From Erythrophleum ivorense (Eukaryota; Streptophyta; Magnoliopsida; Fabales; Fabaceae), in NCBI GenBank assembly GCA_026724425.1, contig JAIUCV010000004.1, forward strand, positions 1,560,001 through 1,624,000: 64,000 nt of DNA, given 5' to 3'. The notes under the pieces were generated by a model. That model saw only the letters and a list, made by a program, of their open reading frames with translations. It was not told where the DNA came from and made no database searches. The position numbers and the translations under genes were made by a program. Positions 26,670-58,400 of this stretch are shown here, in pieces. How positions within the stretch are numbered: position 1 is the stretch's first letter; every line of letters starts with the position of its first letter.

Positions 26670-27104
26670 ATGGCCTCTGAAGATTATCACTTCCATATCT
26701 TTCACTGGCATTTCGTTGAAATAAATCACTCAAATTTTCACTCCTATGGCTATGGCTTATTTCTTCTGCTTTTCTTCCTGGCCCTTCTCATTCTGATCCC
26801 CACATTGTTCCTCCTGGCCCACTTGTGTCGCCGACACTGCCTCATGGCCTCCCCGGTACCCACGGCCACGGCCACTACTCTTCAGTGGTTTAAGTGTGAG
26901 ATGGAGTCAATGGGAAATAAGAGTCTGGGTGATTCAAATTTGGAATGCTGCATATGTTTGAGTGCATTCCAAGAGGGTGCGAAGGTGAAGGTGTTACCAG
27001 AATGTGCGCATGCCTATCATTCAGAGTGTGTGGAGAGGTGGCTAAGTACTCACCCTAGCTGCCCTCTTTGCAGGGCTTCACTCCATAAAGTTACGTGTAC
27101 GTAA
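26670..27104 (+). CDS. ATL-type RING-H2 E3 ubiquitin ligase, membrane-anchored
   Basis: A single exon encodes 144 residues. A His/Tyr-rich N-terminus precedes one strong hydrophobic segment (about 27-52), then a short linker and a RING-H2 finger at 93-135. The metal ligands follow C-x2-C-x15-C-x1-H-x2-H-x2-C-x10-C-x2-C, with the PEC.H.YH..C...WL signature and SCPLCR ending typical of the Arabidopsis Toxicos en Levadura (ATL) family. ATL proteins sit in endomembranes or the plasma membrane and use the finger to bind E2 enzymes and ubiquitinate targets, often in defence, hormone or carbon/nitrogen responses. Lack of introns is usual for ATLs. The GLD motif between helix and finger is weak or absent, which places it among shorter, atypical members. 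The target is unknown. Confidence 0.9.
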   Translation: MASEDYHFHIFHWHFVEINHSNFHSYGYGLFLLLFFLALLILIPTLFLLAHLCRRHCLMASPVPTATATTLQWFKCEMESMGNKSLGDSNLECCICLSAFQEGAKVKVLPECAHAYHSECVERWLSTHPSCPLCRASLHKVTCT

Positions 27105-27186
27105 TGCTATCACCAATATATAAAGCTTTCTTTCGTGTTTGATTTTGACTAGGGTTTAGAGACTATAGAGGTTCTGTTATCCGGAA

Positions 27187-27192
27187 AATAAA
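27187..27192 (+). terminator. Possible polyadenylation signal of the RING-H2 gene
   Basis: AATAAA lies 83 bp after the stop codon at 27104, a plausible distance for a plant 3' UTR. Confidence 0.35.
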
Positions 27193-27929
27193 TACTCTAG
27201 CCTTATGTAATTGCTACTGCAACTCCACTGTGAAAGTGAAACATATGGAGAGCTTCGTTTGATTTTTCTAAAATTACTATAAATTACAATAGGTTTTCGT
27301 TAAAAAATAAAGATTGCAAATAAAATGACAGAACTTATTTATGTAAGAATTTTTTTGGCCCCGGCCCCCGCGGGGGGGACCTACAATTTTTTGGTTTAAT
27401 TTTTTCAACATAAAAGAAAAACAATCACTTCGCCTTAATGAATATTCATAAGAAGTAAAATAATCAAAATAAATATCCAAAGAAATTAACTCTTCTGATA
27501 AAAAGAGACAGCATGAATTTTTTTAATCAAGTTCGATCCTTTAAGGAAACACTCGTCAATGCAGGGTAGTGCACCAAACCTTGTCAGGTGTCAGTTCCAT
27601 CCATGCAACAAGTGACATTTTAGACTCATCCTTATGTAAGATTATTAACTTAAAACATTTAGGACTTTCTATGACTTTTAACACATACCAGTGCCACATA
27701 TACCAGGTGCAGTGAAAGTTTGGACAGAGCTAATGAGAAGAAAAACATTGAGACGAAAAATAAGCATAACAAAAATACTTCTAGGACAAAACTAAAACTT
27801 GGACTAATATATACTTGAGAGAAAATTTATCCTTGTCAACAAAAGGTTGAAAAATTAAACGTGGTTGGTGGTAGGTAAGCGGAATTGCAGAAATTTGAAA
27901 CATGGATGCGGCATCACGTTTTTCTTGCC

Positions 27930-28116
27930 TTAACTTTCCACCAACTCGTCAAGGAGCTTGAATAAATTTGTTGTCAGTTCCGTCATCGCCCCTGCTCGAA
28001 GTGACAGCGGTTCCAAAATTGTGTCCTTCCTAGCTAACAAAACAGGGATATGAACCAAGAAAATTGAATCTTGCAAACAAATTGTCGAGATTTCTAAAAG
28101 CTTCTTTGAAAAGCAT
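27930..28116 (-). other. Unassigned exon-like open reading frame
   Basis: The minus-strand frame following an AG at 28117-28118 (after a pyrimidine-poor TATATAG) encodes about 61 residues ending ...TNLFKLLDELVES and a stop at 27930. Its composition (balanced Leu, Glu, Lys, Arg; SLRAGAMTEL) looks more protein-like than neighbouring frames and could be an amphipathic terminal exon. I do not recognise the family and found no matching upstream exon before the F2KP gene. It may be a relic 3' exon or chance. Confidence 0.15.
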
Positions 28117-28824
28117 CTATATAGCAAGAATTTATGTTTAACCGTTTATGTTTTGCCAGAGTTACCGACAGCTTTCTTTTAAAGTACTAACCTCCTTTTG
28201 TTATTATTCCAGTCATAGATACATGAGGTACCAGATAAAAATAGACATCATGTCAAGTATTTCAGGCGTCTACAAGATTTTAACCCTTTTTTTTTTAGAT
28301 TATAAAATTTAAGTAGAAAGATAAAAATTACAATTTTAAGAATAAAACTTTGAACTGTTAAAAAAATTATTTCAAAAATTTGAAATGTATAGTACATTTA
28401 AAATTTTTAAAATGTAATTTTCATTTACAATTAAATATAACCCTTAAAAAAAGAAAAACTCTTAAAACCCCTAACTGCACCCCTTGCAGTCAACCCCCTG
28501 GTTGCAGGGATTCGCCCCGTTGCATGCTGCAGTGTAGTTCATCTTCGAGGGGTACATAAAAGTGTAGGAGTGCTAATTTTTTCGACTACAGGAGTTTTTT
28601 TTATTTTTTTGGGGCCAAACTACAAGAGGTTGATAATTCTAGCATATTACAAAGAGAGCAAGACTTTCCAAAATCAAAACAGATAATAGAATGATGATGG
28701 TTATTTAGAATCATGTCCAATGTATTTATGGAAATATCACATTTTGCAAACAAATTGAATCGGAAGAATGGAAAATTACTGTATAAGTGATTATGTTACC
28801 AAGAGAATTGTTCATCAGCTCATT

Positions 28825-47057
<18,233 letters not shown>

Positions 47058-47270
47058 TCTCTAACTACTGCCAGTTTCAGTGGTTCAGATTCTTCTGAAG
47101 GAAGCAATAGGAAAAATGGAAATGTATTGTTAATTATTGTGTATAAATGTGGATAGAGAAAAGGATAGAAACCTCTCTTTCTTCTGGCGGTAATGTGTTT
47201 GGAAGCATCGATAATTGGCGAGAGAGCAGCGAGAGAGAAGTGAGATGATGGCTGGCTGGCGTTTCAGCGT

Positions 47271-47294
47271 GCTATTTATCTCTTTGCGTGGGCC
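47271..47294 (-). promoter_or_regulatory. Probable core promoter of F2KP (TATA-like plus site II-like motif)
   Basis: On the minus strand GATAAATAGC (47280-47271) lies about 215 bp upstream of the ATG, and GGCCCA (47294-47289) sits just before it. GGCCCA/TGGGCC motifs are common in promoters of widely expressed plant genes. Assignment is by consensus and position only. Confidence 0.35.
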
Positions 47295-47787
47295 GTGGTT
47301 CTGTTAGGATTCAGGCCTCTTCTTTTTCAAACACACACGTGTTGTGAATGACTTGTGTATTTTTTATGATTTAACGTTTGCGCTTATTAGTTTAGTATAC
47401 CATCCCCCACCCCGAATCTGGATATTAGGATGAGTAGGTATTTTTTAAAATTTGGATTGTCTTGATATTTTATTTTTTAATTTTTTAATTTAACTTGTTA
47501 TTATTTTTAAAAATAATAATTAAAAAATTATTTTTACTTTTTATCTTGTATCTTATTAAATTAAAAAAATATCAAAATATAAAAATTAAAAATATTAAAT
47601 CTGAACAATTTAAATTTAATCTAAATAATTTAAATTATAATTAATAAAGGATGAGTAGAAAAAAAAAAAATAAGGGATCTGAATCCCATCCCCCTACCCC
47701 ACCCTCCCTCTCTCTTTTTTCCAACGACACACTTAATAAGTCAAATGAATAAAGATTAGATCGAAGGTTGACATTTATATATTTATA

Positions 47788-48064
47788 CTCCTCGATTTCA
47801 ATTTATCCTCGGTTTTAATTTATTTGTTGGTTAAGGTAGTAGCATAAGAATTTAAAAAATTATTAAATAGTTTAAATTTTATAAATTTATAACTATATTT
47901 AACCAAAATACCTTTGCGTTGAAATATATAAAACATTAAATTATCTCTCTCCTATTATTAATATATAAGGGTAAAATTATAAATAAATAATTAAAACTCT
48001 TTTGAAATTTTTAAATGACAAATATTTCAAAACAATAAAATCACATAATATCAAATAGAGAGAG
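47788..48064. mobile_element. Stowaway-like (Tc1/mariner) MITE
   Basis: TA dinucleotides at 47786-47787 and 48065-48066 flank ends that read CTCCTCGATTTCAATTTA and, complemented, CTCTCTCTATTTGATATT. ATTTGT(C/T)-type motifs follow on both sides. Ends beginning CTCC/CTCT, a TA duplication and the roughly 277-bp size fit Stowaway MITEs, though the ends are divergent. Confidence 0.45.
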
Positions 48065-49443
48065 TATCTCTTTATATATTATATAATATATTAAATCTGT
48101 TGAAAGGGCATTTAATGCAACAAAATGCAAGTGTGAAATTATTAGATCTCTACAAACCTCATAATTTTACATAAAAGTTATATTAGATTATATTGGTCTA
48201 ATCTATGTTGGTTTATTATTTAATTTAAATCAATTCTTTCTAGAAGTATATATGGACCGAGTCAAACCAAGCATTTGTTTATTTCAATATCTAACTTTAA
48301 AAAATTTAGTTTATGACCAAGTTTGATTGGATTATTTTGTTATAAAAATTTAAGAAAATATTCTTAAAAAATAAAATTTTTATATAAATTTTTATAAAAT
48401 TATATATTATCCCTGCAAATAAAATAAAATTTTTAGATAAGTTATCTTAAAATTATGTATTAGCTCTAAAAGAATAAAATTTTTATATAAATTCTTAAAA
48501 AATAATATTTTTAAAAAATATATGTAGTTAGATTGGATAAAATTAACCAACAAAGTTAGCCTAACGTCTTACTCAATCTATTTTAATCATTTTTTTAAAC
48601 CTAATTCAATTCAATTTAATCAGACTTAATCAAATTGGATATGCATTTTTAATTCTCTCATAACCAACTCATAATGGTTATAGGGAGTAAGGCTACCATT
48701 ATGCCAACTTATTCCTAGACTTATATATAGTGAGAACTTTTATATAATATATAGTAATCTATTTATTTAGTAATAATTATATGCAAAATGTAAAATTATT
48801 TGTAAGAAAAATGTACAACCTTACTTGTTCATACCATTTGATGATCTTATCATGGAAAATGGTGAAGCTATGAATTTCAGTTACCCCCAAGAAGATGGAT
48901 ATTTTAGGGAGTTAACAATTAAGAACGATTTAAAACATCAAAAATCAAATTAATATATGTGAAAGCAAAGAAAAAAACTACCTGAGCATCTCTGCAATAC
49001 AAATGACCAATTCAATACTGAATTAAACTTACATACCAGTGCAAAATACAAAATTTGTGTATATCTTCATCAAAATTCTACTAACCAAAACAATAATAGA
49101 ACAAAAGCTATACATGCAACCGATCATCCTGGGTTTCACAGGATTGATCCCAAAACTTAACTGATCCAACCTTTGAAACGAGAGAAGAGGAACAAAAATG
49201 AATGAATGATAAGAATCCAATTACAACTAATAAAAAAGGAAGAAAACAGAACCGCAACTTTAAAGGCCTCTAGCCACAACCATTTGGAAGTAGTAGTATC
49301 AGGATACAATGCAAATGCTTAGTGCCGCCATGTCGAATTCGTTAACCATATGAAATTCAGCTTTAATGCATCAGATTCCAGACTATCTCTAGCTTCACTA
49401 GTAAACTTTTACAAAAATTTTACACACATCTTTGAATGAGAGA

Positions 49444-52400
49444 TTAGTAGAAGCCCATTGATGGCATGCCAAAAGGTGGCATTGGTGGCATCCCCATTCC
49501 ACCCATAGCTGGTGGTGGAGGAGCAAAACCTCCACCCATTCCCGGCATTGGCGGTGCAGGCAACGCAAGTGATAGCAACTGAGCATACATATTCCGCAGA
49601 TCATTGAAAACATTTGAGTTAATTAATTATCAAGTAATGATAGGAAACCAAGTTGTTGAGATGCCTTGAATTATTTAATGACCCGACCCGAAATTTTGGG
49701 AACTTAGAATTTTTAAAGAAAAAAAATGTGAATTATTTATTATTTATTCTTTGAACGACTCAACCTGATTTATAAGTCATGAGTTATTATAAATTATGTT
49801 TTATTTAAGATTCCATTGTTTAACTTGTAATCAGTTTTCAAAAAGAAAATAAAAAAAAAATTCTCTTTTTCGTGGATGTAAATTAAATTGGCCGAACACG
49901 TTAAAATCTGTGTGTTCCTTTTTTGTTTGCTTCTATTTTATTCTTCTGTTGTATAATCTTACTTACTGTGTAACACGAGTTTTTCTCATAAAAGGAAATT
50001 TAGAAACAAAAATACCTGCTGATTAATAACTTACCTTCTCCTCCTTTTCTTTAGCTTTCTCCTCATTTTGTACGTCAATTTTGTCCTTCATAAGCTTATC
50101 TACCTTCCCCGTGTACTCTCAGATAAACTTAAAAAAAAAAGGAAATTAAAGGAAGAAATTTTGTCTATTAATAAGTATGTTGAAAGATATCCAAGAGAAA
50201 GGAAAAAACCGCAAGAGATATGGGAAAGAGAAATCAATCATATTGTTCATCCATGCCAGCTCAAGAGCAATATCTGGCTTAATTATATCATAACAAACGA
50301 AGAGGCATAATGCAAAACACTCTCTTTCCCTAACAATATACCAAAAGAAGCATATCAATGCCATTTCTTGCTTAAAGATGAGGAAAAAAGAATGGGCTAG
50401 AAGCATGAGGGAGAAAAAAAATTAAGGGGAGTGAAAAAAAAAGAATAAACATTATTTTCAAAGTGAAGCGCAGGTCAACCTGGCAAGCTTTTGATATATC
50501 ATAAATGAATACCATATTTTGATATTTAAAGGCAAAAAACAAAAAACAAAAAATACAAACCTGCTCAATAAAATAGACCAGCAACTCCTCTGAAAGTTTA
50601 CGGTCACCAGATTGGGAGCATGTTTCCATACAGTCTTTGTAATGATTGTCTTTCTTTGACAAAGCAACGGACTGCTTCCAACTTCCTGCTTTCTTATAAA
50701 TATAAGCAGCAACACGCCTCATCTCAAGAAGTTCATGCTTCTCAATCTACTCATATGTATTGTTAATGCCAATCAATAATAATTTGAACTTCTAAATTTC
50801 CCAGTAAGGTACAGAACTCTAATATTTGTCGATGGTCAAAATAAGACAAAGATAAGAGCCAGGGAATTTACCTTCTGTGCAAGCCCTATGTGATCAAAGT
50901 TGTCATGCAGATCTGTTGATTCACGAAGTTTATCAAAGTCCTCCTCCTCAACGTAAATTTCATTCAAAGCTTTATTAACAGCAGAAACATTGTTGCTTTG
51001 AACTGCAACCAAGTATGGCTTCACTAATCCTGCTGAGGTCTAAAAGCTTGCAAAAAAAAAATGTTTTATTACCATAGGTATCTCAGAGATTCACCCCTTG
51101 CTATCTATCCATCCTTCTTCAATCTCCATAACAAAAAGGATACTTAAAAAAGTAATTTAAAACTATTTAGTTATCTCACTAATAGCTTAAAAGACACGCA
51201 CACCTTTCGCATTATATCCACCATACGGGTATGGTCAACACGAAGGACCAGTACATTAAGAAGATCATTTATAAGATCAGGATGCTCTCGCAAGTAGAAG
51301 TGAACAGACTTATAGTAGAGCTCCACACTTGCAACTTCAACTATAATATCTTTAAATTGCATGTAGTCCGATGCTTCTGGAGAGTGATTCATCACAGTGG
51401 TTGCAGCATTGTCAAACTCATCACATTGGATATGTAGGTAAGTGAGTTCCTTCCAATGCTGTTGTTCATTACTGGCCCGACTAAGCTTGGGAATGTTAAG
51501 ACGAGTTGAAAACAACTTAATGTGCTCCATTAGCTTCTCAGGACGAAATCTTGCATATAGAACTCCCAACTCAGTAAAGATGCCCATATGTGCGCGATGA
51601 AGTCCTAGCCCACTCTCTATAAGAGAGATAAGTTCATTGAAGCATCCTCTATTCTGACAAAACTCACTAACCTCTTCCAAATCCTCCACCTTCATTTCAA
51701 CACAGTAATAAGTAGGAAAACAAGAAATAGTTAGATAAATCTGCCATATGTTTTTACAAGTAATTGGTGGGGGGAAAAAATTTTGGGGAGGGATGGATTG
51801 TGATGATGAGAAATTAGATATTATACTAAAATAGAGTTGCCATCTAAATGATGACATTGAGACCACAAATCTGAGCTAAGCGGAATTCCTCAGCATCAAC
51901 AAAAGCAAAACAAACTTCCTTTCATGTTTTTGAACTATTCGCTTTCCTGGCTGCATCAACAACACCTTGGAACTGTTGAAGCCTCACCAGAGTGACTGTT
52001 ACCTTGGCCCAGTTAGAAATAAATGCAAGTATGATCTTTGCTGCCTCATATAAGGCCTCATCATACAAGCGGTCTCCAACATTTGGTAGATCAGCAACAT
52101 TGGGCATCAGAATAAACTCTTCAAGTTCTCCAATCCGATCAGTTTTTGCGTATGCATAAATGAGCTCACTGTCCACCTTGGGCTCTCTATTCTTCTGCCT
52201 AACCATGAGAAGGTACCTTACCAGGTTATGGTATACATTTGCATCGTCAACCGCCTTTATGACCTCTGAAATGTGAGTGGCATCATCTGCACAAATGAAT
52301 GATTCAATTGCATCACTCACTAATCCTTCTCTTAGCTGTGCCTTAGCCACCTGGGTCTATACAGCATCTTCTTCCACCCGGAATGCAAACTCTACAGCTC

Positions 52401-55400
52401 GATCAATGCTCCGAAGTTTATCTAGCAAGACATTAACAGCCTGAACATTCAAATTAAATTTCTTAAAGATGACAAATGCCTCTTCATATAGCTATGCTTC
52501 CACTGCCACCTCTCCCACTACAGGTCCATTAAAGTTGTCCAACCTGTAAATGTAATCCATAACTCTCGAAGGATCTGCCTTGATTGGAGTAAGGACCAGC
52601 AAATTTTGCAGATAAAAGTTTCCACTAATAGCAGAATTTTGTAGCACAATCTTTTCAAGAAGACCAATCAACTCATGAGGAAGATCAGCAGTCATAAAAG
52701 CTTTAACTGCGGCAGAAACTTGCTCAGGACTCTTGCTTTCAGGCAACGCAGTGGACACCACTTGATCAATCAACTGCCTTCTATACTCATTCTCAGGATT
52801 AAGAACTTTATCCCACCGGTCATTGTCCGTCCTTTCCACAACATATCTAACCCAAAAACATCAGGAATTAAAATGAGAGTTCCAGTCCAGCATTACAAAA
52901 CACAACGGTGGCATCTCTATAATGCACAGAATACTCACCTTGCTTGTAGTTTGAACAAGGAACTTTTATTTGTAACATTAACAAGTTCATCATTAATAGG
53001 CAACAACAGCAAGGGTAGGATCCCGCTTCTCGCAATATTTGCGAACAACAGGAGAATCATAATATGGGTTGGTTGTGAGAAAATGCTCTGGATTTTATTA
53101 CTGTCAATGATGATTTTACCCAGAGCATTATGCACATCTACATCCTGACTTCCCTCACTCACAAGATGCTCAAGGAACTGCGTTAGCAAACGGACACGAT
53201 TCCTCCACATAGAAAGTGAAATGAGAAAAAGAAAAATAGCATTAATAATTGGGATTTGGGGGAGAGAGTAAACTAACCCACCTCTTCTCGGATTCCTCAA
53301 CTAAAGGCTCAACTGGCAAAAGAGAACGAACTGAAAGTATAAGACCTTCAATAAAATCTTAAGGGCATTCATCATCTAACAACTGCCCCACAACTAAAGG
53401 AGCATTTCTTGGATTGACATACAAGCAAAAAGGATAACACTTGACATTCACCTTTCATATTATTTTTAAGATTTGCTAAAAATAACATTAAACACCCCAA
53501 TTCCAAGAATTTTGAGTTTAATACCACCCTTCATAGCAAATTTACCTTTCGAGCATATCCTTCAATATGGCGAAGCATGTTGTTGGTATAGAGATAATAG
53601 GTGAGATCCGGGACAAAGCCAAAACGATTACACACATTAATCAACGGACGTGCATCTGGAAGCTTGGCCTCCAGTAGAAAATTCTTTGTTTTCTCAAATC
53701 ATAGAAGTTAGATTCCCGAGTGACACACTCTACCTCCTTAAGTTGCCCAGTTTTAGCAGCTGCTTCAATGTACTTGAAGTGAATATCGGGATCCTCACTG
53801 TCCAAGACAGAACCAAAAACCAAACTCACAATAAAAGAAGGAAAACTAGAAAAGACTTGAAGGCAAGCTATTTAGTGCATTGTTCATATCTGTATTGCAT
53901 TTAAAGAATACCTGGAGCTTAAGTACGAACCCAAGAAAAAGTGTAGACTTTCATAGGACTTAAAAATTGCTCAAAGAGTTTAATGCATGCATCAATGCCC
54001 AGCTGCTCCCAATATTCTTTAGCAGTCTGCACATCATGTACTGGTAAAATTCTCTTCTAACAAAGTCATTGAAGTCCTGTAAATTATTTTTAATAATATA
54101 TATATATATATATATCTTGTGAGAATATTATTCTATGCCCCAATAAAGTACCTGCACAATTATTTGAAGATTGCCCTGAGGTTAACCAGTAACAGATCTT
54201 TCATGCACTCAAATGCCCATTCTCTGGAAAGAGCTCCGAAAAACTCAACCAGTGCCTAACAAAACCATTGCATTGTCAAAAAATATAACAATTTTATGGT
54301 GTACCAAGTCACTTCATCAAGTGAGATCCAAACTTGTGGCTCAATGGCATGTGTATTCACAATGACACGCTTGATGTTAGGCAACTCAGTATAATGCTGC
54401 ACAAGACCCAGACAAGGCTCAAGAAAATATTCTAGTGACAAAAAATTACTTTCAGTCATTAAAATTCAAGAAATTCAGAACCTGAAGAAGCCGTATGAAA
54501 AGTCCAGCCTTTTCACATAATTGTGCAATACATGGGCGCTCATAATGGCTAAACATGCCATTGGCCAATATAGCATCAGCAACATTTGGAAAGGTCACAA
54601 GATTGATTTCCAACACCTAGAAAGAATAGAACAGAAAATAGATATAATAAACTATTAAAAAAAACTTTATAACACCATTAAATTAAAAGACAAATTGAAA
54701 TAAAAAGAAAATGGAAGAACCTTTTTTTTAAGATGTCCGTGTTCAGGTAGATTTGGCTTCAGCACATCCAATAAAAATGCTGTTGCCCCACGGATCAAAT
54801 TCCTCTGAACAGTAACATAAGAAACATATAAAGGTATGAAGTTTCTAGCATATGAAAAAGTAACACAAGAGCATACTAAGTTCTTCCATTAATGAATAGT
54901 ACTCAGTCCTCAAAAGTAGTATAAACAGAAATAGAAACCTTAGCCCAAGCAAGCAATTTATCTAAGCCATTATCAAAGCAACTACTATAAAGGCAAAAGC
55001 TTGGCTTCATAGAAATGATTTCATTTTCTATAATAAAATTTTGGTTATGCAAAATAGAATTTAGAGTTCTTAGATTCTTCAAAGATCTTATGTTTTTCAA
55101 TTAAAGTACTCACATAAAGGGTTCTTTAAAAACAAATTAGAACAGGATCAAGTAATAACAGTTCTTAAAAGAAACAGCAAGAATGCACTTTCGGAGGAGG
55201 GAAAAATTGCACATGATAATGCCATTTTTTAACTTAATCTCAATTATTAATAACGGGAGAACATGATGAACTGGGAAACCCAATGTATACTCCAAATAAA
55301 CCTGAAGAAAGAGATTTAATATCATGTTGTAGTCAACTGGGCAACCTCCCTCCATTTGAGACATCATCAAGGCAAAATTTACTAGTCAGGGTCTCTACAA

Positions 55401-58400
55401 CCAAAAAAATTTAATTGCCTTATTCAAGAATTAATTGATCTCAAAAAGTTTCATGTTCTCACTCTTTGAACTGAATGTAACCTTCAGTTTAAAAAACAAA
55501 AGATGCACACTATTCAATTATATAATATAACTAGATAGATAATTGTTTAACCAAAATAAAACATTTGATTAAGAAAAAAATAAGAAATAGCAAATGAGGA
55601 TAAAATTTCCTCTCAAGGAAGAGAAACAGAAATAGAACACTTGTAGCTTAAAAGGCAACAACACTCCTGAACATTTGACAGAGCAAAGAAACTCCCTAAA
55701 AATTTCAGTGGCTACACTCCAGAAGTAAGCCAAATAAAAGCAATTAGAACTTAAAAGCATTGTACAAAGTTGATATAAAGTTTAGCAAGTAAAAATAATA
55801 CAAAAAGAAAAAGCTCTGCAAAATTCAAATAATTGATTGAAAAACAAGGGTTAAGGAAATTAATTTCATAAGCAGAACTTTGACATTTACATATCTTAAT
55901 ATTGTACAAACCATATAATCAAAAAATTACCATCTAGAGAAGAAAAAGTTATTCATAAAATTACAATCGAAGTCATCAATATGCTGCTTTTTTAATGCAT
56001 CAACATGTAATTTATGAAGAAGCTATTTCATGTAGTACCATCAGTGAAGTCAAGCGCATGCCAAAGACACAGAGGTAGGGTGCTAGAAGGGGTCCTCACC
56101 TCTTGATGACTTAGGCAAGGCACTTGCCTTTACACTTTTTTGGGTGCAATATCCTTTTTTTTTTCCTTCTTTCAATCATTTTTCAGATAATACTTTAGAG
56201 AGAGCCAATATGAAGTACATACTTTACTCAAATTCTTACATTTGAGTCACCAATGTGAGCATGAGGCATTTGTTCAACACTTGCTAATAACTAATGAATA
56301 ATGATGAATGAGTGTATGCTTGCTATGTTATTCTCTAGCATCTTTGAACACTTGGTGTGCACACTGGCCACTGTAGTATACGCCACAACCTTTAATCTAT
56401 GTTGAACTAGAACAAAGAAATAGAATAAATGAGAAGGGAGAGATGAAAGATCAGAGAGGCAGAGGGTGAAAGAGAGAGAAGAAACTGAAACAGAAAAAAA
56501 AGAAGAACCAAACCTGATGACTAGAGCCAGAGAGGGTAGGAACAAAGTGAATGAGCCATTGAGGGCCCGAAGTGTGCAAAGAGAGGTTTAAAAAACTCTC
56601 AAAATTGACCCCTTTCATATTACCCATGTGGGGTTTGTGTGCACCGTGCCAAATGACAATTGCAATTTGCAATGCTACGACCATGGGGTTGCACCACACA
56701 CACCATGGCACACCTTCAACAACTATGGTTAAAATTTAGTTATTCTTTAGTTATTATTATTTCTTCTTGTTTACCTAACTTGGTTGAGCAGTTTTTTAGC
56801 GCCTCTCATCTAAAACCGCTAAGGGGTTCTAGTGATTTTCACTGACCAACCTTGATCAATGTGCAATACATAAATTTGCTCCTGATCTGTAGTATATTCT
56901 TGTGTGACATGTTCAGAACTGCCAACATGCATTGCCGATTTGCCATTGTCTTCACCAAGAAAAATATGCAACAAATATAACATCTTCTGAGTGCATAACT
57001 TTATTTGTGGAGAGAGAGAGTGTGTGTGAGAACAAGAGATGACAGGATATATTACACCACCATAGAATTGCAAAATCGGTCCATCCCAGTGAATGTATAA
57101 AGACACCACTCTGGTCATATTCCAAGAATGTCGTATATAATTTCTTTGTCCTACTGGCAAATAGTCACAAGTCACAACTAACCAAATGATTGGCAAAATG
57201 TGCAACGCTGCAACTTATGTGTGCAATGACACAAACACCCACAAGGACACAATCAAGGGAATTGTTGTCAGAGTAGGTGTGTCAAAAGTTCAAGTCTTAC
57301 ATTGTCGAGTCTTGGTGTATATATACTAAGATGTGATATTGAGCAAGTAAATGAGCCAATAAGAAGGGTGGGCTCGCGCGCACAACAATATGCCAACGCA
57401 AGAATAACGTAATTGAAATTTTTCGATTTCCCTTCCCCCCCCGGGGCGCATGAGTTAGACGTGGTATTGGGCATTTTTTACAGGAACTATTTTTGTAAAA
57501 TACAAAAATATTTTGTATAAATAGACTTATCGAAAAAACTTTATTTTAAGCTGTTTTGAAATTGGGACCATGAATTTCTTAAATTTTTAGATGTTGAGAC
57601 CTTCAATTTAACGCTTTAATTTTTTATTAATAGGCTTTAATCTCAACGTTCAAAAATGATCTTTGCTTTTAATCCCAACGTTAAAAATAGATTTCATTAA
57701 ACCTTGATTAAGTCGCCATTAATTATTTTTAATATTGCCTAACATTCTTGTTCCCGTCCTCGACCTACAAAAGGCAGTGCAGGGTGTAATTCATGGTACA
57801 CTGAGCTCTTGGACATCTTCAAAGCTCTCTCATCTCTTTCCTCTTTGTTCTTCTAAATTCTTTAGTTCCTGTTGTTCTATTTTCTTATTATAGGAAGGGT
57901 CTGTTTAATTTTAAGGACTTGCCAATTTGTGGCAGAATAACTCTTAAGTATAATGTCCTCGGTCACGACTCAAATCAATTTATACTGACTATTTGGTTTG
58001 TTCCTGCCAACAATTGTTAATACCTTGAAAGCATGGGCTGAAAAGCTGCTAACGGAAAGAAATCAGATACCTTAGCCAAACCAGGAGCAATTACAATCAA
58101 AACCAACCACTTCTAACTAGGATCACAACGATAACTGATTATTTGATTATTTGCCAGATTAGCTATTTGATCAAACATCTTCATAGGCCCACTATCACCT
58201 AGATGTGAGAAATAAAATCTTACCGTTGAAATCAACTAGACTTAAAATCTAAGTAGAAAAGAGGCCATAGAACAAATTGTTTAGCCATGGAAAATCATAA
58301 ATCTTATCTTCAGTTGACCAATGATAAACAAAGGTCAGAGTGACTAAACCCAGCATATTTGAGCTTATCCACTTCCAAAAGATAACCTAAAGAAAATGGA

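Larger units (their letters stand above)
27105..28824. other. Intergenic region between RING-H2 gene and F2KP 3' end
   Basis: The two genes converge here. Apart from an unassigned exon-like open frame at 27930-28116 (-), the stretch shows a C/G-rich run at about 27358-27378 and AT-rich DNA at 28290-28450. The final part near 28825 is presumably the F2KP 3' UTR. Confidence 0.5.
47058..49443. other. Intergenic region between F2KP promoter and clathrin pseudogene
   Basis: It contains the F2KP 5' UTR and promoter (47058-47320), a Stowaway-like MITE (47788-48064) and AT-rich DNA with no supported gene. The last 500 bp would correspond to the former 3' UTR of the clathrin copy. Confidence 0.5.
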
